Assembly (NCBI GenBank): GCA_903813345.2
Contig: CAIIXF020000004.1
Span: forward strand, 14,329,196 to 14,393,195
Direction of reading: 5' to 3'
DNA from: Owenia fusiformis
Taxonomy: Eukaryota; Annelida; Polychaeta; Sabellida; Oweniidae
Length of the DNA: 64,000 nucleotides
The notes under the pieces were generated by a model, which saw only the letters and a list, made by a program, of their open reading frames with translations, was not told the origin of the DNA and did no database searches. The position numbers and the translations under genes were made by a program. Positions 36,024-48,900 of the stretch are shown here, in pieces (position 1 is the stretch's first letter; every line of letters begins with the position of its first letter).

Positions 36024-38492
36024 TATGGGATTAACTCATCATTTTTATTATCAAAATAAGATTATAAGTAAAATGTTTGCATCTAATTAAGTAATGATAA
36101 CTTTCTTGCATAATTCAAAAAGAAAACTACACATAGGCCTTCATAATTTGGTCCTGATTACAATTTTAACACAATGATTGGAATTCCAATACTATGTAAC
36201 TATAAATTTGGATAATGTTATGCTTGAATGAAGTAACTGCATTCATATTTCTTTTATATCATAGTGATACATGCAATTTGTTACTTTTGTGTGATATTCA
36301 ATTTCAGGTATGATCCACATTATTGGTCTTGGGGTATTCTTGTATGACTCAGCCCTCTTAGAGTGTATGTAAGCACATGCTACAGAAGACAGGATATGAC
36401 CAGCGAGGCAATAATGAGTTTGACAAACGAGTCCATGGCAGAAGTGGAACTTACTGAGCACATTGACTTTATTTAATTTTCTCTGTCTATTTTTGGATTT
36501 ATGGTATTTATGGCATTCATAATATAGACAATGGACACAGAACAAAAAGAACAGCATCTGTTTTATTGACAATATCTCTCAACAGCTCAAGAGAATATGT
36601 TCCCTGTAAACACCATACCTAAACACATGTAGCTATGTACAGGGTATCCATAAATCCATATTTACAAATACTTAATTATGAACTACAGAACACTTTATTC
36701 TTTTTCGGGATTTTAAAAAGTGGTATGTAGTTATTCTGATAAAAATAAATCTATATTTTATGCATATTTTGTCATGTACATGATTTTATTATACATGTCA
36801 TGCCTAAAGCCTGCTTTTGCTAAAAAAATCAAAAAATTCCAGGGGGTTCACATTTGACCATTTTGGCCCAAAATGACAAAAATCACTTGAAAAATGCTAA
36901 GAATGGTGAACATTTTTGGCCAGGGGATTCACTCAAACCCAACGAACCACTGGATATGGGCCTGCATGTACACAATGTAAATAGACATAACTATTGGTTG
37001 TCATAGCAACAGATTATTGGGACAATGCCTAAGCTCCACATCAATAACAATATTCATTTGTTTTTAATAATAGTATTACAATGATGAAACTTTCCAAAAG
37101 AATAATATTGATACTAAATGATCATGGAACTATACTAGCAAATTCGGGCAATTTAGACAATAAGGGGCTGGACATATTGGTTGGAAAGGGTATATTGACT
37201 ATATGCATTAATTATGCTGTATTTTTACTTCAAAATAAACTTTATATTTTTCGGTGTCATTTTTGAAGAAATGAATGAAAATTTTAACATAATAAAGTAT
37301 TAGTTGGAAAAAACTCTAAATTGCTGTTCAGTATGGTGATTTTCTCATTGAAATACAAAATATACTCGTCTATTTAAAAATACAAAATAATTCAGTTATG
37401 ACGTCACAATCAATATGCAAATGAGCTAATTTGCATAAATGTAATTTTGAAAATTGAGCTCTATTTTATCTTTAATATGATATAAATTTTATCAAAATCG
37501 AAGAAATATTGGGGGAGTTATGTGTAAAAAACACTTTCTTGTCATTATTTTTGTGGTTACTATGGAAACGAGCATTTGGGCACTTGAGGTCCACATTTCA
37601 TAATTTTTAACAAGTGAATCCCAGAGTTAGCACTATGAGCTTTCCAACGGTACAAAATTTATCCATAGCCCTATGTCATAAGTGTACATTTATAATTGGT
37701 TTCCTAGCACTTGTGGGCCATCATTTAGACTACCTACAATAGAAAGGGCAATTAACGGACATGTTAAGAGTGATTTGAGTGTTTTGGGGGTATGGTTTTG
37801 ATTTGGCTGTAGAAAACAAATTAGCTCGGTGACCCCATATTTTTGTCGGGTCATTATTTTAACAATTGAACGAAGTTTAAATTAATGATTTATAAAAAAA
37901 GTTATTGTTGGGAAATTACTATTATTTAATGTTATTATAGGGGAGAAAATACATTATTTTTCCCATTGAAATACAATGAAAAGGTCAATTTAGGGGATAT
38001 CTAAGAGTGATTTTTAGTGTTTTGGGTATGATTTTGTTTTGGCTGTAAAAAAAATTCGAGCACGGTGACCCTAATTTTTTTTGGTCTCATTTTTCTCAGA
38101 ATTGAACAAAGTTTCACATATAAAAAAAAAATTATTGTTGGCATCATTTACGCAACCACCCTCTTAATGACCAATTGCACTGTAAGTATTTTTTTGTTTC
38201 TTTTTCACTTTTGGCTCTTTTGCTTTTTACAATGTTTTCATTGTGAAAAAAGAGAATATTGTCCATCATCATTAATGACCAATTGCACTGTAAGTATTTT
38301 TTGTTTCTTTTTCACTTTTGGCTCTTTTGCTTTTTACAATGTTTTCATTGTGAAAAAAGAGAATATTGTCCATCATCATTAATGTTCTCGGTCAAGAATA
38401 GATCTATGCATCATCGAACTATTTTGGATTTAATACAAATCATCTAGACTCAGAACAACACAAGCACAAATAATGATTTTTGATTGTATGTA
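36024..38492. other. Intergenic, repeats only
   Basis: Contains two direct copies of a ~190-bp unit (about 37765-37920 and 37995-38145, each with GTGTTTTGGG, TTTTGGCTGTA and CGGTGACCC) and a 108-bp tandem pair. No exon is recognised. Confidence 0.45.
38167..38383. repeat. 108-bp unit in tandem, third copy at 33157-33264
   Basis: Two near-identical copies start at 38167 and 38275 with ATGACCAATTGCACTGTAAG. A third starts at 33157. The 38-kb pair is preceded by AACCACCCTCTTA, and the 33-kb copy is followed by TAAGAGGGTGGTT, its reverse complement. These may be the two ends of one inverted-repeat element. Confidence 0.8.
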
Positions 38493-39496
38493 CGAGGGTA
38501 TATCATAAAGTTCTCATAATATCTCTCTAATTTTTTTATTTTTCAATATATTCTGATGAATTTTTCACAGAATGTGTAGTATAGAATGCTGTATTAATCT
38601 ATCAAAATATATTTGGTACAACAGAAATATTATTTAAGAAATGGTTGCCATAGTAACCCGAAATCAAGGCACCCGGGGCAAATAAAAAATTGTGCAAGAA
38701 TAGCCCCAACTAACCATGTTTAAATGCTATGAAACACATCAAATTGTTAAATACCATGTGTTCTTGACTGTTTTGAACAATTATAATGGTCATGTGAATT
38801 GTGTGATCTCATAATGGATGATTGTAATGCATCATTAGAAGTGTTGTTAGGTACTACAACTGTTTTGTCAAATATTCCAAGGAAAGTCGATTTTCCCCCT
38901 TTAGTTTATCTTAAATATGTTTAGACCACAAATAGGGGGGTAATTTTGTTGATAACTTTGCAACATATTTGTTTTAGATCATCTTTAGTATGATCAAAGG
39001 ACTTTTCAAACTTAACCAAACTTTTTGTTAGTATGAATTTTATTTTTCTGATGATCTCTGCATCTATGCATTATCTTACTCTGTCATTTCTGATCATTAA
39101 GTTTTGATTCCCAGAGTCTGGTATCACATCTAATGAAGCATGTAAGCATCCCCTAAGACATCACATAATTCACATGATCAATTTATCTTATAGTAAAAGC
39201 ATTTAACAACATATTTAACATAACATTTTAATGTGTTTGATAATTTATGAGAGTTTCTTATTTATGTAAACATGGTTAATTAAGCTCATTTTCTCAATTA
39301 TTTTTATTTGCCCCGGGTGCCTTGATTTCCGGTTACTATGGCAACCATTACTTATCTAATTTTTCTGTTATATCAAATATTTTTTGATAGATTAATACAG
39401 TGTTCTATACTGCAGATTTCCTAAAAATTTCATTAGAATATATTGAAAAATAAAAAAATTAGAGAGATATTATGAGAACTTTATGATATACCCTCG
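38493..39496. mobile_element. mariner-like non-autonomous element, ~205-bp inverted ends, TA-flanked
   Basis: TA-CGAGGGTATATCATAAAG at the left and its reverse complement at the right. The pairing runs inward through GTTGCCATAGTAACC and GCACCCGGGGCAAATAAAAA. The CGAGGG tip with an AAGTTCTC stretch is typical of mariners. The interior has no transposase. Confidence 0.8.
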
Positions 39497-39891
39497 TATA
39501 TGAAGAATGACTTGTGATTATTGCCTTTGTCATATTTGCTCAGATTTTCAATCCGGCGCCAAGCCGATCAGTCTATGGTACAAAAATGATATCCTTCATA
39601 GGCTTCAATGAAGATGAATCATCTTTTTTTGTTACACAGAAACTAAAAAATTCATATTTTCGCTTTTGATTTTATTTATATATTCACAAGGTATATTTTG
39701 TTGCTATAAGCTCCCTAGTGTTAAGGACACTCGACACGTATCCCAATTTTGGTTCAGCCTGTAATTTAGCTAAATAACAGTCTTATGCCTGAGTCATATT
39801 TCCTCCTATTCATCGATAAGCCCAAGAAAGTTTTGATCAAAGTACTCAATCGGCCGTGCCCCGGCCGATAAATCCGGGCAAGTGTGACACT

Positions 39892-40060
39892 AGTGTAAAA
39901 GGGTAGGAGGTCCTATTAATTTATGGTCCTACTCTACATTGATTTATATGGTGACCTCTTTGCGTTCTTTCCATTATTAACTTATACACAATCGGGGCCA
40001 GTAAGGGCCTTTAAAAGAGGGGACCGTAATCCCTGGGGGACCATAATTTCTTTCACACCG
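39892..40060. mobile_element. MITE family B copy 1
   Basis: It runs from AGTGTAAAAGGGTAGGAGGT to TTCTTTCACACCG. A second copy in the same orientation is at 62991-63165. The ends are loosely inverted around GTGT(G/A)AAAG. It interrupts the first copy of the 39.6-40.6 kb duplication, whose second copy lacks it, so it inserted after the duplication. Confidence 0.65.
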
Positions 40061-41199
40061 GCATCAGTGCATCACCCAAACATCGTTTTTTATAAGTGTG
40101 TTGTCGTCTTAACAATACATGGTATACTATACACAGTATACATGATGTACATGGTAAACACACACCCTTAATAATCATGTTTCAAGTTCATGTTTCATTT
40201 TCATGGAAAATTTATTGCGTGCGATGTTTGGTACCCGTACCTAACGTGACCATACTCACGGTGATGTCACAGTCACAGGTGATCGGTACATTCGAAAATC
40301 GGCCAATACCTTCTAATCGGCCGGAACCAGTGCAAGTGTGACGTAGCCTTTAATGAAGATGAATCATCTTAGTTTGTTACACAAAAACTAAAAATTCATA
40401 TTTTCGCTTTTGATTTTATTTATATATTCACAAGGTATATTTTGTTGCTTCAAGCTCCCTAGTGTTAAGGACACTCGACACGTATCCCAATTTTGGTTCA
40501 GCCTGTAATTTAGCTAAATAACAGCCTTATGCCCGAGTCATATTTCCTCCTATTCATCGATAAGCCCAAGAAAGTTTTGATCAAAGTACTCAATCGGCCG
40601 TACGCTGGCCGATAAATCCGGGCAAATGTGACTCAGGCAACAGTGCATCACCCAGACATCGTTTTTTATAAGTGTGTTGTCGTCTTAACTATACATGATA
40701 TACTATACAGTATACATGATGTACATGGTTAACCATAATATACACACACCCTTAAAAATCATGTTTCACTTGTTTATTTATTAATCAATTGACACATTCA
40801 CAACGGTAGCATAACACCGGGAGCGTGTCCTTTATTTCGGAGCAGTTTCAGATCAGTATCTACTAAAAGAAACTTGATCTCTTGTGTTCCTTTACTTGTA
40901 TTAAGCAAGATAAAATATGCTGCATCTGGTTTTGAATCCATCAATAGTCATATAGTATTATTTTAAAAATAGCATAATAAAAAATGATTAAATAGCAGTA
41001 AATGAATTTGATTAAGTTCATACGTCCTACAAAAATAGTATCGAGATCTAGCCACTGTTCACCTTTGTTTAACAGATCTTCAATTCATCAAGGATAAATT
41101 AAGGATGACTGTAAAAAAATAAAATATAATGGTCGTCGACACATCCCTTTCATTAAAATAACAAACGAAAGGATCCATTGGATAACATGTTAATTGAAA

Positions 41200-41674
41200 G
41201 GTAAAGTCAGATACCGTTGTCACAAATAGCGGACATAACCGTCGCTTCAACTTATTAATCACTTGGTCCTCATGTCATGGGATTTTATCGTCGCCAATTC
41301 TGCGCATATAATAAGCTCTTGTGATGATGTTTCATATGAAATCCCAATTTCGATCAAAATGGGTCGTGAATCGCCACAATATAGCGTCTTCGATATCGTC
41401 AATGACAACGGAATCTGAATTTGAGTAATGTAGAAAGACAACGGCATATGGGAATTACAGTGTCCGTTGTCCCGTATCTCATTTTGATCGGTTAAATGAA
41501 AGACTTATTTCGATGGTAGAACATTATTAACTGTACAATGAGTATAGACACACTTTGATTGATTGGTGCTCCAAAGGAATTTAGTCTAGGTGCTCTATTA
41601 AACATACAGTTCATGAAAATCTAATTGAAGCGACGGTTATGTCTGCAATTTGTGACAACGGTATCTGCCTTTAC
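41200..41674. mobile_element. MITE with ~55-bp inverted ends
   Basis: Left GATACCGTTGTCACAAATAG continues to GACATAACCGTCGCTTCAA. The right end carries the reverse complement (GACGGTTATGTC to GGTATCTGCCTTTACTG). No ORF. Confidence 0.7.
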
Positions 41675-42206
41675 TGTTTTCAGGCTATTCCGGTGTGAAT
41701 TGGCAATTTTTGTAGTATATTTCTTTGCAGTTATATGTTAATATTTAAATCCAAACATACACATGCTCTAAAACTCGGTCCGGAGTGATTTCTGATGGTA
41801 AAAAATAAGGAGAGAATTGATATGCCGTAAGTACTGTTATATCCTCGTAGCGCTACAATTTGTACTGTGCTCCATCGCCCCGGGCAGTATACATGCTGGG
41901 ACTTGAACAACAACATCGCTTGAATGAATCAAGCGCATGTCGAATCGAAAGGCGTTATGCATGCCTTTTGATTTAGAATGTGTCGTCGTGTCCAACGTTC
42001 TTTGATGTGTGTATGGTTTATATATCCATAAGATGAACGTTCTCTCCAGAAACGTACTTTGACATGGTTGTAACAAGTTAATAAACGCCGAGTATCTGAG
42101 TATCACAATTTTTATTTTGTTCATAAGAACCAGACTCTTCAAAGACTCGTGCAACCTCGTTTTGAAATCCAACTCTTCTGCGCATGCCCCAAAAACTGCA
42201 TATCAT

Positions 42207-43155
42207 TCACTTTTCAAGAAACTGCGTCTGTGCATTCGTTGTTCCTGTAAGTTCGTGCATATCAATCGACTTTTTCTTCTTTTTATTGCCTTTTCTACAG
42301 AACATACACGTGCCAAAAATCTGACAGACAACTAGAAGGATTCCAAGCACAATGTTTAGCGCGCTAAACGATAATGTAGCGCTGTGGTCCGGTTCACAAG
42401 AAGATGTTGAGACGCAATGTGCGATACATCCTGCCCCATAAACTGTTGTTAATAAACTAGTTGTAATGGTTATGTTGCATATTGTAAAATATCCAATGAA
42501 CTGAAATTGAAAAAATACAATATCAAAGTAAGACCATACTATCATATGAAATGTCAAAATAGAATGCAAAATATATTTAGATTATTTTCTTGTGCTAAAT
42601 ATATTCACTTATATCTTCAAAGTTGGAATTTCTAAAATACTTATGTCCCAGTAATGCCTCGGTCTCATTTTGTATATCACATTTTATATATGACAGCCGT
42701 ACGGCGGCCGTTGCTTCCCAAAATCGAGAGAAATATGCAGCATAAAATGTTTGCATAAGCAGCAGAATGTACATTGTCTAATCGATTTTGTGAAGCTACG
42801 GTCGATGTACACTCGCCGTAGAGCAAATGTGACTGAGGCTAAATACATATAGCCAATGCCGTATGCCTCGGTCACATCTGATGTACGGCAACTGTAAGGC
42901 GGCCGTAGCTTCCCAAAATCCAGAGAAATATGCAGCATAAAATTAATAGGGATATCAGTACGATATAGATTTTCTATATCAATTTTGTGAAGCAACGGCT
43001 GCCGTGCACCCGTATCATGAGGTCGGATGAATACCCGTGTCGTATCGTGTCGACCGGATTTATACATGTGTACTTACTGAGCATTTGACGCTAGAACTTT
43101 GTAACGTTTTTTCTCCCTTTGATATATACATTCCTAGAGCGCCTGTTATTAGTAC
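42207..43155 (-). CDS. Four-transmembrane MS4A-like protein, 3' part (two exons)
   Basis: The last exon, 42207-42500, and the one before, 43078-43155, join in phase 0 with CAG acceptors and a GTAAGT donor. The 123 residues read VLITGALGMYISKGEKT (transmembrane 2 and the following KG.EKT turn), then FIGYFTICNITITTSLL (transmembrane 3), a loop with four cysteines, then ALNIVLGILLVVCQIFGT (transmembrane 4) and a basic cytosolic tail with KGNKKKKK. The order and spacing resemble MS4A/TMEM176-type tetraspans, which act as membrane modulators. The exons for the N terminus and transmembrane 1 were not found upstream. The family call is inference; a different four-helix family remains possible. Confidence 0.5.
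42655..43020. repeat. Repeats in the MS4A-like intron
   Basis: Three copies of a block with GCGGCCGT(T/A)GCTTCCCAAAA and GAGAAATATGCAGCATAAAA, in alternate orientations, with GCCTCGGTCACAT-type ends. This is typical of nested MITE pieces. The apparent minus-strand ORF here is not a gene. Confidence 0.5.
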
Positions 43156-43425
43156 CTGAAACATAAATTCAATTTATTTGAAATACGATCTAAATGCGCC
43201 CAGAGCGCCTGTGATTAGTGCCTTGAATACAATCTAATTCATTTAAAATGCAGTGTATTACCATCCAGAGTGCCCGTGATTAAGACCTGGAATATAAATT
43301 CAATCCACATGAAATACATTCAAGCTCTTTACGTCCAGAACGCCTGTGATTAGTGCCTGGATATAAATTCAATTTATTTGAAATATAGGCTATGTAGACA
43401 CGAACAGAGCGCATGTGATTGTTTC
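43156..43425. repeat. ~60-65-bp tandem copies of the intron-exon border of the MS4A-like gene
   Basis: Downstream of the 43078-43155 exon start there are about four diverged repeats. Each carries, on the minus strand, a CAG-like acceptor followed by GCACTAATCACAGGCG, a near copy of the first 16 bases of the exon. Confidence 0.65.
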
Positions 43426-43614
43426 TTTGGTATACAATTACGCAAGCTCTGATCGATAGATAGCCGTCTCCCTATGCCAAAAAGGTTAAATTGTAATATG
43501 TTATATTATGTAATAAAATCTATAAAAACGTACACATGTTCTTTGGATATAAAATGCCGATAATCGCAATAAAACGCTTCAATATTACAACAGATCAAGA
43601 ATCTATTTTTCTAT

Positions 43615-45090
43615 TAAAGGCCCGGTCACACCGCCCGGACGTTGCTGGAAAAAATTCATCAACGCTCGTCAACGCGCACAAAATGGGGAAAAAACAAAAA
43701 CAGGGGCGTTGGCTTAGCGGTGCACCGCTGAAGTCGGCGTTGCTTTAGCGTTGGTTAAGCGGTTGCGAGCGGTAGCTAGCGTTTGTTTAGCGGTAATGCG
43801 AGCGTTGGTATAGCGGCGTTCTGCGCATGAGAGCGTTGCCTCGGCGGGGGTATAAATAGCAGCAGCGTTGGTTTAGCAGCATATCGCGTTTGACTACTGG
43901 GAAATTATTTCAAGTGGGAAGTGTTTAAGAGTAAAGACCTTTATTGGAATTTGTAACTTTAACAAAAGTCCTTCAAGGATTAAAGAAGAAATGTTTTAAA
44001 TCTAAAGTGCTTCTATTAATGTAATATGACATTAAGAATGAATAACATTACAATTTTCTTTAATAATCTCTCATATCATTTCAAACAAACATATCACAAT
44101 TTAATCGTTGCATTTCCATTACTTGGAACCGATTTACGTTCAAATTGCTTTAACAATGTCAAATAACATTTACAGCAAAGTAATAATCATGACGCATGAC
44201 AAATTTTTGCATTGCTGTGCGCGCATCAACTTTTTGTATAATACCATGACGAATGCAACATTTTACAAGCTGCGCAGAAAATTTATTGAATTGCTTGACA
44301 TGAAAACACTAGGTATAATTATACTATATTTGAATAAAGGTCTCAGTAAAAGTCTATTTGTATTAACATTTAATGAAAAACAAAAATCGCATAATTCACC
44401 TTTTAAAAATTCAAAATCACAAACTTTGAGCGCTTAATTTAGGAATTTACAATGCAAAAAATTGAAATGCCAGACATGAATATATCAAAATGTAAAATGC
44501 ACAAGTGTCTCCACAGTGTTCTACACAGTGGTGCATTTCTCCACGTATTTATAGCCAAATTCTGGTCCCGCTCCGACACCTCTATACCAACGCCAAAGCA
44601 AAGTTCATCGCCGCCATGGAACGCTGCGACAACGTCCGACACCGTTCCAACAACCCCATGTGCGCTGATAAAACGCTAACAACCGCTCCACCGACGTTTG
44701 TGCAACGTTTAATCGCCGCCCGGGCAACGCTGGCGAAGCAGCGGTGGTCCAGCGTTTAAGATTTCTGCGTTGGTCTAGCGGATTCAAGCGTCCACGAACT
44801 TGCGTCTAGCGGTGCCAAACTTTGACTGGGCGTTGGTGGAACGGTGATAAACTTTGCCAGGGCGTAAAATTGTCCCTTTTTCAACGCTCGCAATATTTTG
44901 AGCAGCTCAAAACTTTTGGAGCGTTAGGATGGCCACTCGAGAAATATCCGCGTTGGCCGAGCGTTTACAGCGTTGCTTTAACGGATGCCAACTTTTGTTA
45001 AACGGTGGTGAACGTTTACGAGCGTTGATGATTATTTTCAACGTTCAAGGAACGCTCCAGCAACGTTTAGGCGGTGTGACCGGGCCTTTA
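43615..45090. mobile_element. GC-rich DNA element with TAAAGGCCCGGTCACACCGCC inverted ends
   Basis: The first 20 bases, TAAAGGCCCGGTCACACCGC, recur in reverse complement at 45071-45090. Both arms are rich in AACGCT(C/G) and GTTGGT(T/A)TAGCGG words over about 250-500 bp, in opposite orientation. The middle is AT-rich. The left arm holds GGGGTATAAATAGCAGC at about 43848. No transposase is readable. Its base composition stands out from the surroundings. Confidence 0.7.
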
Positions 45091-45842
45091 GTTGAATTAC
45101 ATTTATGTGGAGACACGATGACGGGTTGGATTGACTTAAAAATACATTTTTGTGAGAATCATACGTTTGTTAAAGCTATGTTCACCATGTCAAGCTCAAG
45201 GTAAATCCCGATCTTATATTTCTCATAATAAGATCGCTAATATTCATATAAATATATTACGGTCGATTTTATGATCCTTTGATACATTCTGTTATACTTA
45301 AATATCAATTCGAACATGACTGTATTCACACCTTCTATAAACTGTAAACAAAGTCAACATTTCACCCGGGGTATATTCGCGAACATTGCCCCTGGTGATA
45401 CGTATGATGTGTGGCGTCATAACGGCGGACCGTAGGAATGGCGGACCATAATGAATATTCGAAACATTTTGGTGAGTTTTCATGTTCGAACAAATGCTTT
45501 CGAACCTCTCACTACCTTCGGTCGTACCCCTGCTCTTCGGTCTATATTTCTTACTTCAAGATTAAAAAGTGCTCGTAATAAAAAGTGGAGTGCCTTTCAA
45601 ATAGAAAACAATAAGTGAAGAAAATTTAAGAGAGCTCATCGTCAATGGCACTGTATCCATTATGCGCACAAAGATCTAAATTTGTTCGAAAACTTGAATT
45701 TTCCACCAGAAAAACAGATTTGCCGTCGCCATTACTATTCCTTTGCCATATTTAAAAAGTACTTTCCCGCCTTTTGACCCATACCTTTTAATTTCCTCGG
45801 TTACTAACAAGCGTAAAAGGATGCAAGTTGTCATGTAAAAAA

Positions 45843-45904
45843 TGACGTCATACATCAAGTTGGTAGTGTTACTTGGAATTGGAATAAGCATTATTATGAC
45901 GTTG
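45843..45904. promoter_or_regulatory. CRE-type site pair upstream of the lectin receptor
   Basis: A perfect TGACGTCA at 45843-45850 and a degenerate TGACGTTG at 45897-45904, 124-131 bases before the start codon. The same arrangement is duplicated upstream of the paralogue, which argues for function. TGACGTCA is the CREB/ATF consensus. Confidence 0.45.
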
Positions 45905-45973
45905 AAATATATGTGGTTTTTCCATTCTCAACGTGATTTGTTCCTAGGAACAAGAACAACAAAGATATACAAA

Positions 45974-48900
45974 ATGAAGTACAAACGGCTTCAAATTATA
46001 TTTTCCATCATTCTGTTGACCAAACTCTACTTCAGTGATGGTATTGTATAATTTTGCATTTATCGCTTTATTTTTGATAATTTACGCGTTTTTAAATATG
46101 GTAGACTATTCTGCAGTTCGTATGAACATACATTTTTTTCACTTGGCCTGTCAAGTCACCTGGTCGTTGTGTTCTTGGGGCTTTGAAAGGGTGTTCCAAT
46201 GGAACAGCTCCAAACGCATGTACGCTATCTGATTTTTCAAAAAAAGTACATATATGTACGTGCATATAAAAATAATCTGAACTATAGGCCAGTGGTATAA
46301 GTCAGTGAATTCGTAGATTCTAGATTTTACCCGGATAAAGGATAGGTATTGATATGGTGAACTGAATTCAACAATGTTTTCTCTTAAACCAATTTTTGAA
46401 ATCATTCTGTAAAAACACAGTGATTTATGCAATGTTGACAATTTAATGCGAAAATAATTTAGAAATATTTTATGTAACTGTTTTTGTTAACAGTTTTTGT
46501 TTTTGTAGTGCAATTATTTTTGCTCCTTTCTACCAATTCTTGAGAATGAAATAAAATGTATTTCCGAACCTTGTTGGACCATAATAGCATACAATATTTT
46601 CTTAGACCTCTCAATGTTATAGTTATACAAAGGAATTTTTGGTTGATATCAAAAAAGTATTAAAGAATTAAAACAACCCCCCCCCAAAAAAAAGAAAATA
46701 GATAAAAATCAAGATAAACCAATTATTTCATTCACAAGATATGTTTTAAAATCAACCAAAATTTCCTTTGTACAATTTCAATATTGAGAGACCTAAATAT
46801 GTTGTGGTTTTGTTTTTTTACAGGAGAGAGAAACGGTCAGATAGTGCGGAGATCTAGCAACACATGTACTTCAATGAAACCAGCAATACCAAAGAATGCT
46901 TTGGAAGTGGCTTACAGGAGCGACAATGCAAAAGGGACTGCGTTTCAAGTAGTAATGTGTGACGTTGGCTACGAACTTGATTTGACAAGTCGAGGGATTA
47001 CAGATCGGATGACGGTAACAAACCTATGCAGTGACGGCGTTTGGACCTATCCACAACTACCAAGTTGTAGATCAAGTGAGTTAGTTGAATGAATGGATGA
47101 CGATCTCTGTAAATTGTAGTGTTCTAGATGCTAAAATGCAGTGAAAATGAAGCTTACCAATGCTTAAATGCAGCATAAATCTAAAATACAGTAGTGTTAT
47201 AAGTCCATAATATGTTCAAGGGACGACATGTGGTGGAAAACATTGGTATGAGCTCGAGCCCGATCACTGTTATTTCGGAGGACTTGCAAGAAATTGGACC
47301 CATAGTCGTGATTCATGTCGAGCTGTTGATGCGGAACTTGTACAGTTCGAGACCGAGAAAGAATACAAGCTTGTAAGGGAGTGGCTTAAAAAGACGTACC
47401 GGGCAGGTGGTATTCATTTGAATTTCGCAAGTGGCTGGCTTTATTGGATTGGACTAACGAATAGAAATGTAAGTTATTTATTGAATAAATATATTCATTA
47501 TTTCAATATATGTTATAATTTTATTAAACTTGTCTTAGCTCAGAAAAATTTTGTATCCCTGCAAAATCGAGTGCTAGATGCTCCCTGAGATCAAGTAATA
47601 TGTGGCAAGAAAGGTGTTGGGTTGTCTGACATCGAATGCCACACACATTGAGGGTGAACAGTATTGAACTTATTGTAACGGAAAATGAAATCACATGTGG
47701 TTTTATTAAGCACTATTTAAGCTTGCCTGGGGGTGTCATGGGTGCGATCGCACCCCCCTCATAATCAATTAAAAAAGAACCATGAAGAAGAAATGTTTTT
47801 ATTTGAAGATTCTACCTCAATTCTAAAGGAAGATGCATCATTTTTTGTTAAATTCAAAATAAATTTTATTTTTTGGCTTGTTTATCCACAATCCCAACCC
47901 GAAATGTTATGGTGATCGCACCACGTGACCCCCCCCCCCCTGACTGACAGCTGGAAACACCCCTGACATGTCATTACGTTCAATGGTTGCAATTACTGGT
48001 TTTGAACTCATATTAATGCTCGTCTTTATAGTCTGATCACTTTTACTGGTTGAACAATATGAACAAGCGTTTGAGTAGTTATGGCTGGACGATTCCATGG
48101 CTCATTGGAGGTGACATACATGGTAATGATCGGAACCCAGCTGGACTGCCTCGCGACACAGTGGCGATGCTTGGATCAACTGACTACAACTACGTATTCA
48201 GAAAGCTTAATAATCAATTTAGGTGGTTAAACAACGATCTGTATACTCACTTCATCTGTGAGAAAGGTAAACGTTATAATTACATAAATTAATAGCGATA
48301 TGTCCAATGTGTCCGGGATCCAATGTCAATGTGTTCAATAGAACCGGTTTCGTTGCCAATGTGTTTTATACCGAAATGCATTATGCCCAATGTCAATTTG
48401 TTAAACTTGAAAAACTGATAAATCATATATAGCATAAATAAAAGTGAATAGATTGGCCTCAAAAGATAAGCATTTACTTATATGTGTATATTCGTTATAT
48501 ATTGTTTTATGAATCATAATCTCTCTGTTTACAATCAATTAAAATACTATCTAACATGTTTTTGTACATGTAGTTCCAAATGGTTGGGGTTACAGAGAGG
48601 TTCGTGCAAATAGAAACCACAGGGTACAACTTTTCCGAGAAAATCAACAAATTTCGCTTGGGATTAAGGTGAGATATTTACATGAATTAAATAGTTACTT
48701 GCTTGCTTGATTGTTTTAGTTGTTTATTAGTTTATATGAAACCTTATTATTACCATAGCGTTTTGTATTAGTTGTCAGTTATGCCGTGGTCACATTTGCT
48801 CCGATTTTCAGCAAAGGCGCCCGGCCGATGAGTATTTTTTTGTTCAAAATTGAATACAATTTCGAATCGGCTGGGCGCCGTAGTAAAAATCGAAGCAAAT

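Larger units (their letters stand above)
39497..42206. other. Intergenic, duplicated and inverted repeats
   Basis: About 270 bp at 39601-39870 recurs at 40353-40620. A further ~120 bp at 40065-40190 recurs at 40643-40770, so the segment is a local duplication of about 0.6-0.75 kb. One MITE lies at 39892-40060 and another at 41200-41674. No gene is seen. Confidence 0.5.

Noticed and set aside
42684-43067. 127-codon minus-strand ORF with repeated HISLDFGK(L/Q)RPPY
   Set aside because: It falls inside repeated MITE-like blocks in the intron of the MS4A-like gene. The repetition at DNA level explains the repeated peptide.
44108-45204. Overlapping ORFs of 60-109 codons around 44.1-45.2 kb
   Set aside because: They lie in or across the GC-rich inverted-repeat element. 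None shows a family motif, and they overlap on both strands.
45842-45973. In-frame upstream ATG extending the receptor N terminus (MTSYIKLVVLLGIG...)
   Set aside because: The extension starts within the CRE-containing promoter unit and is not kept in the paralogue. The start at 45974 gives a normal signal peptide matching the paralogue.
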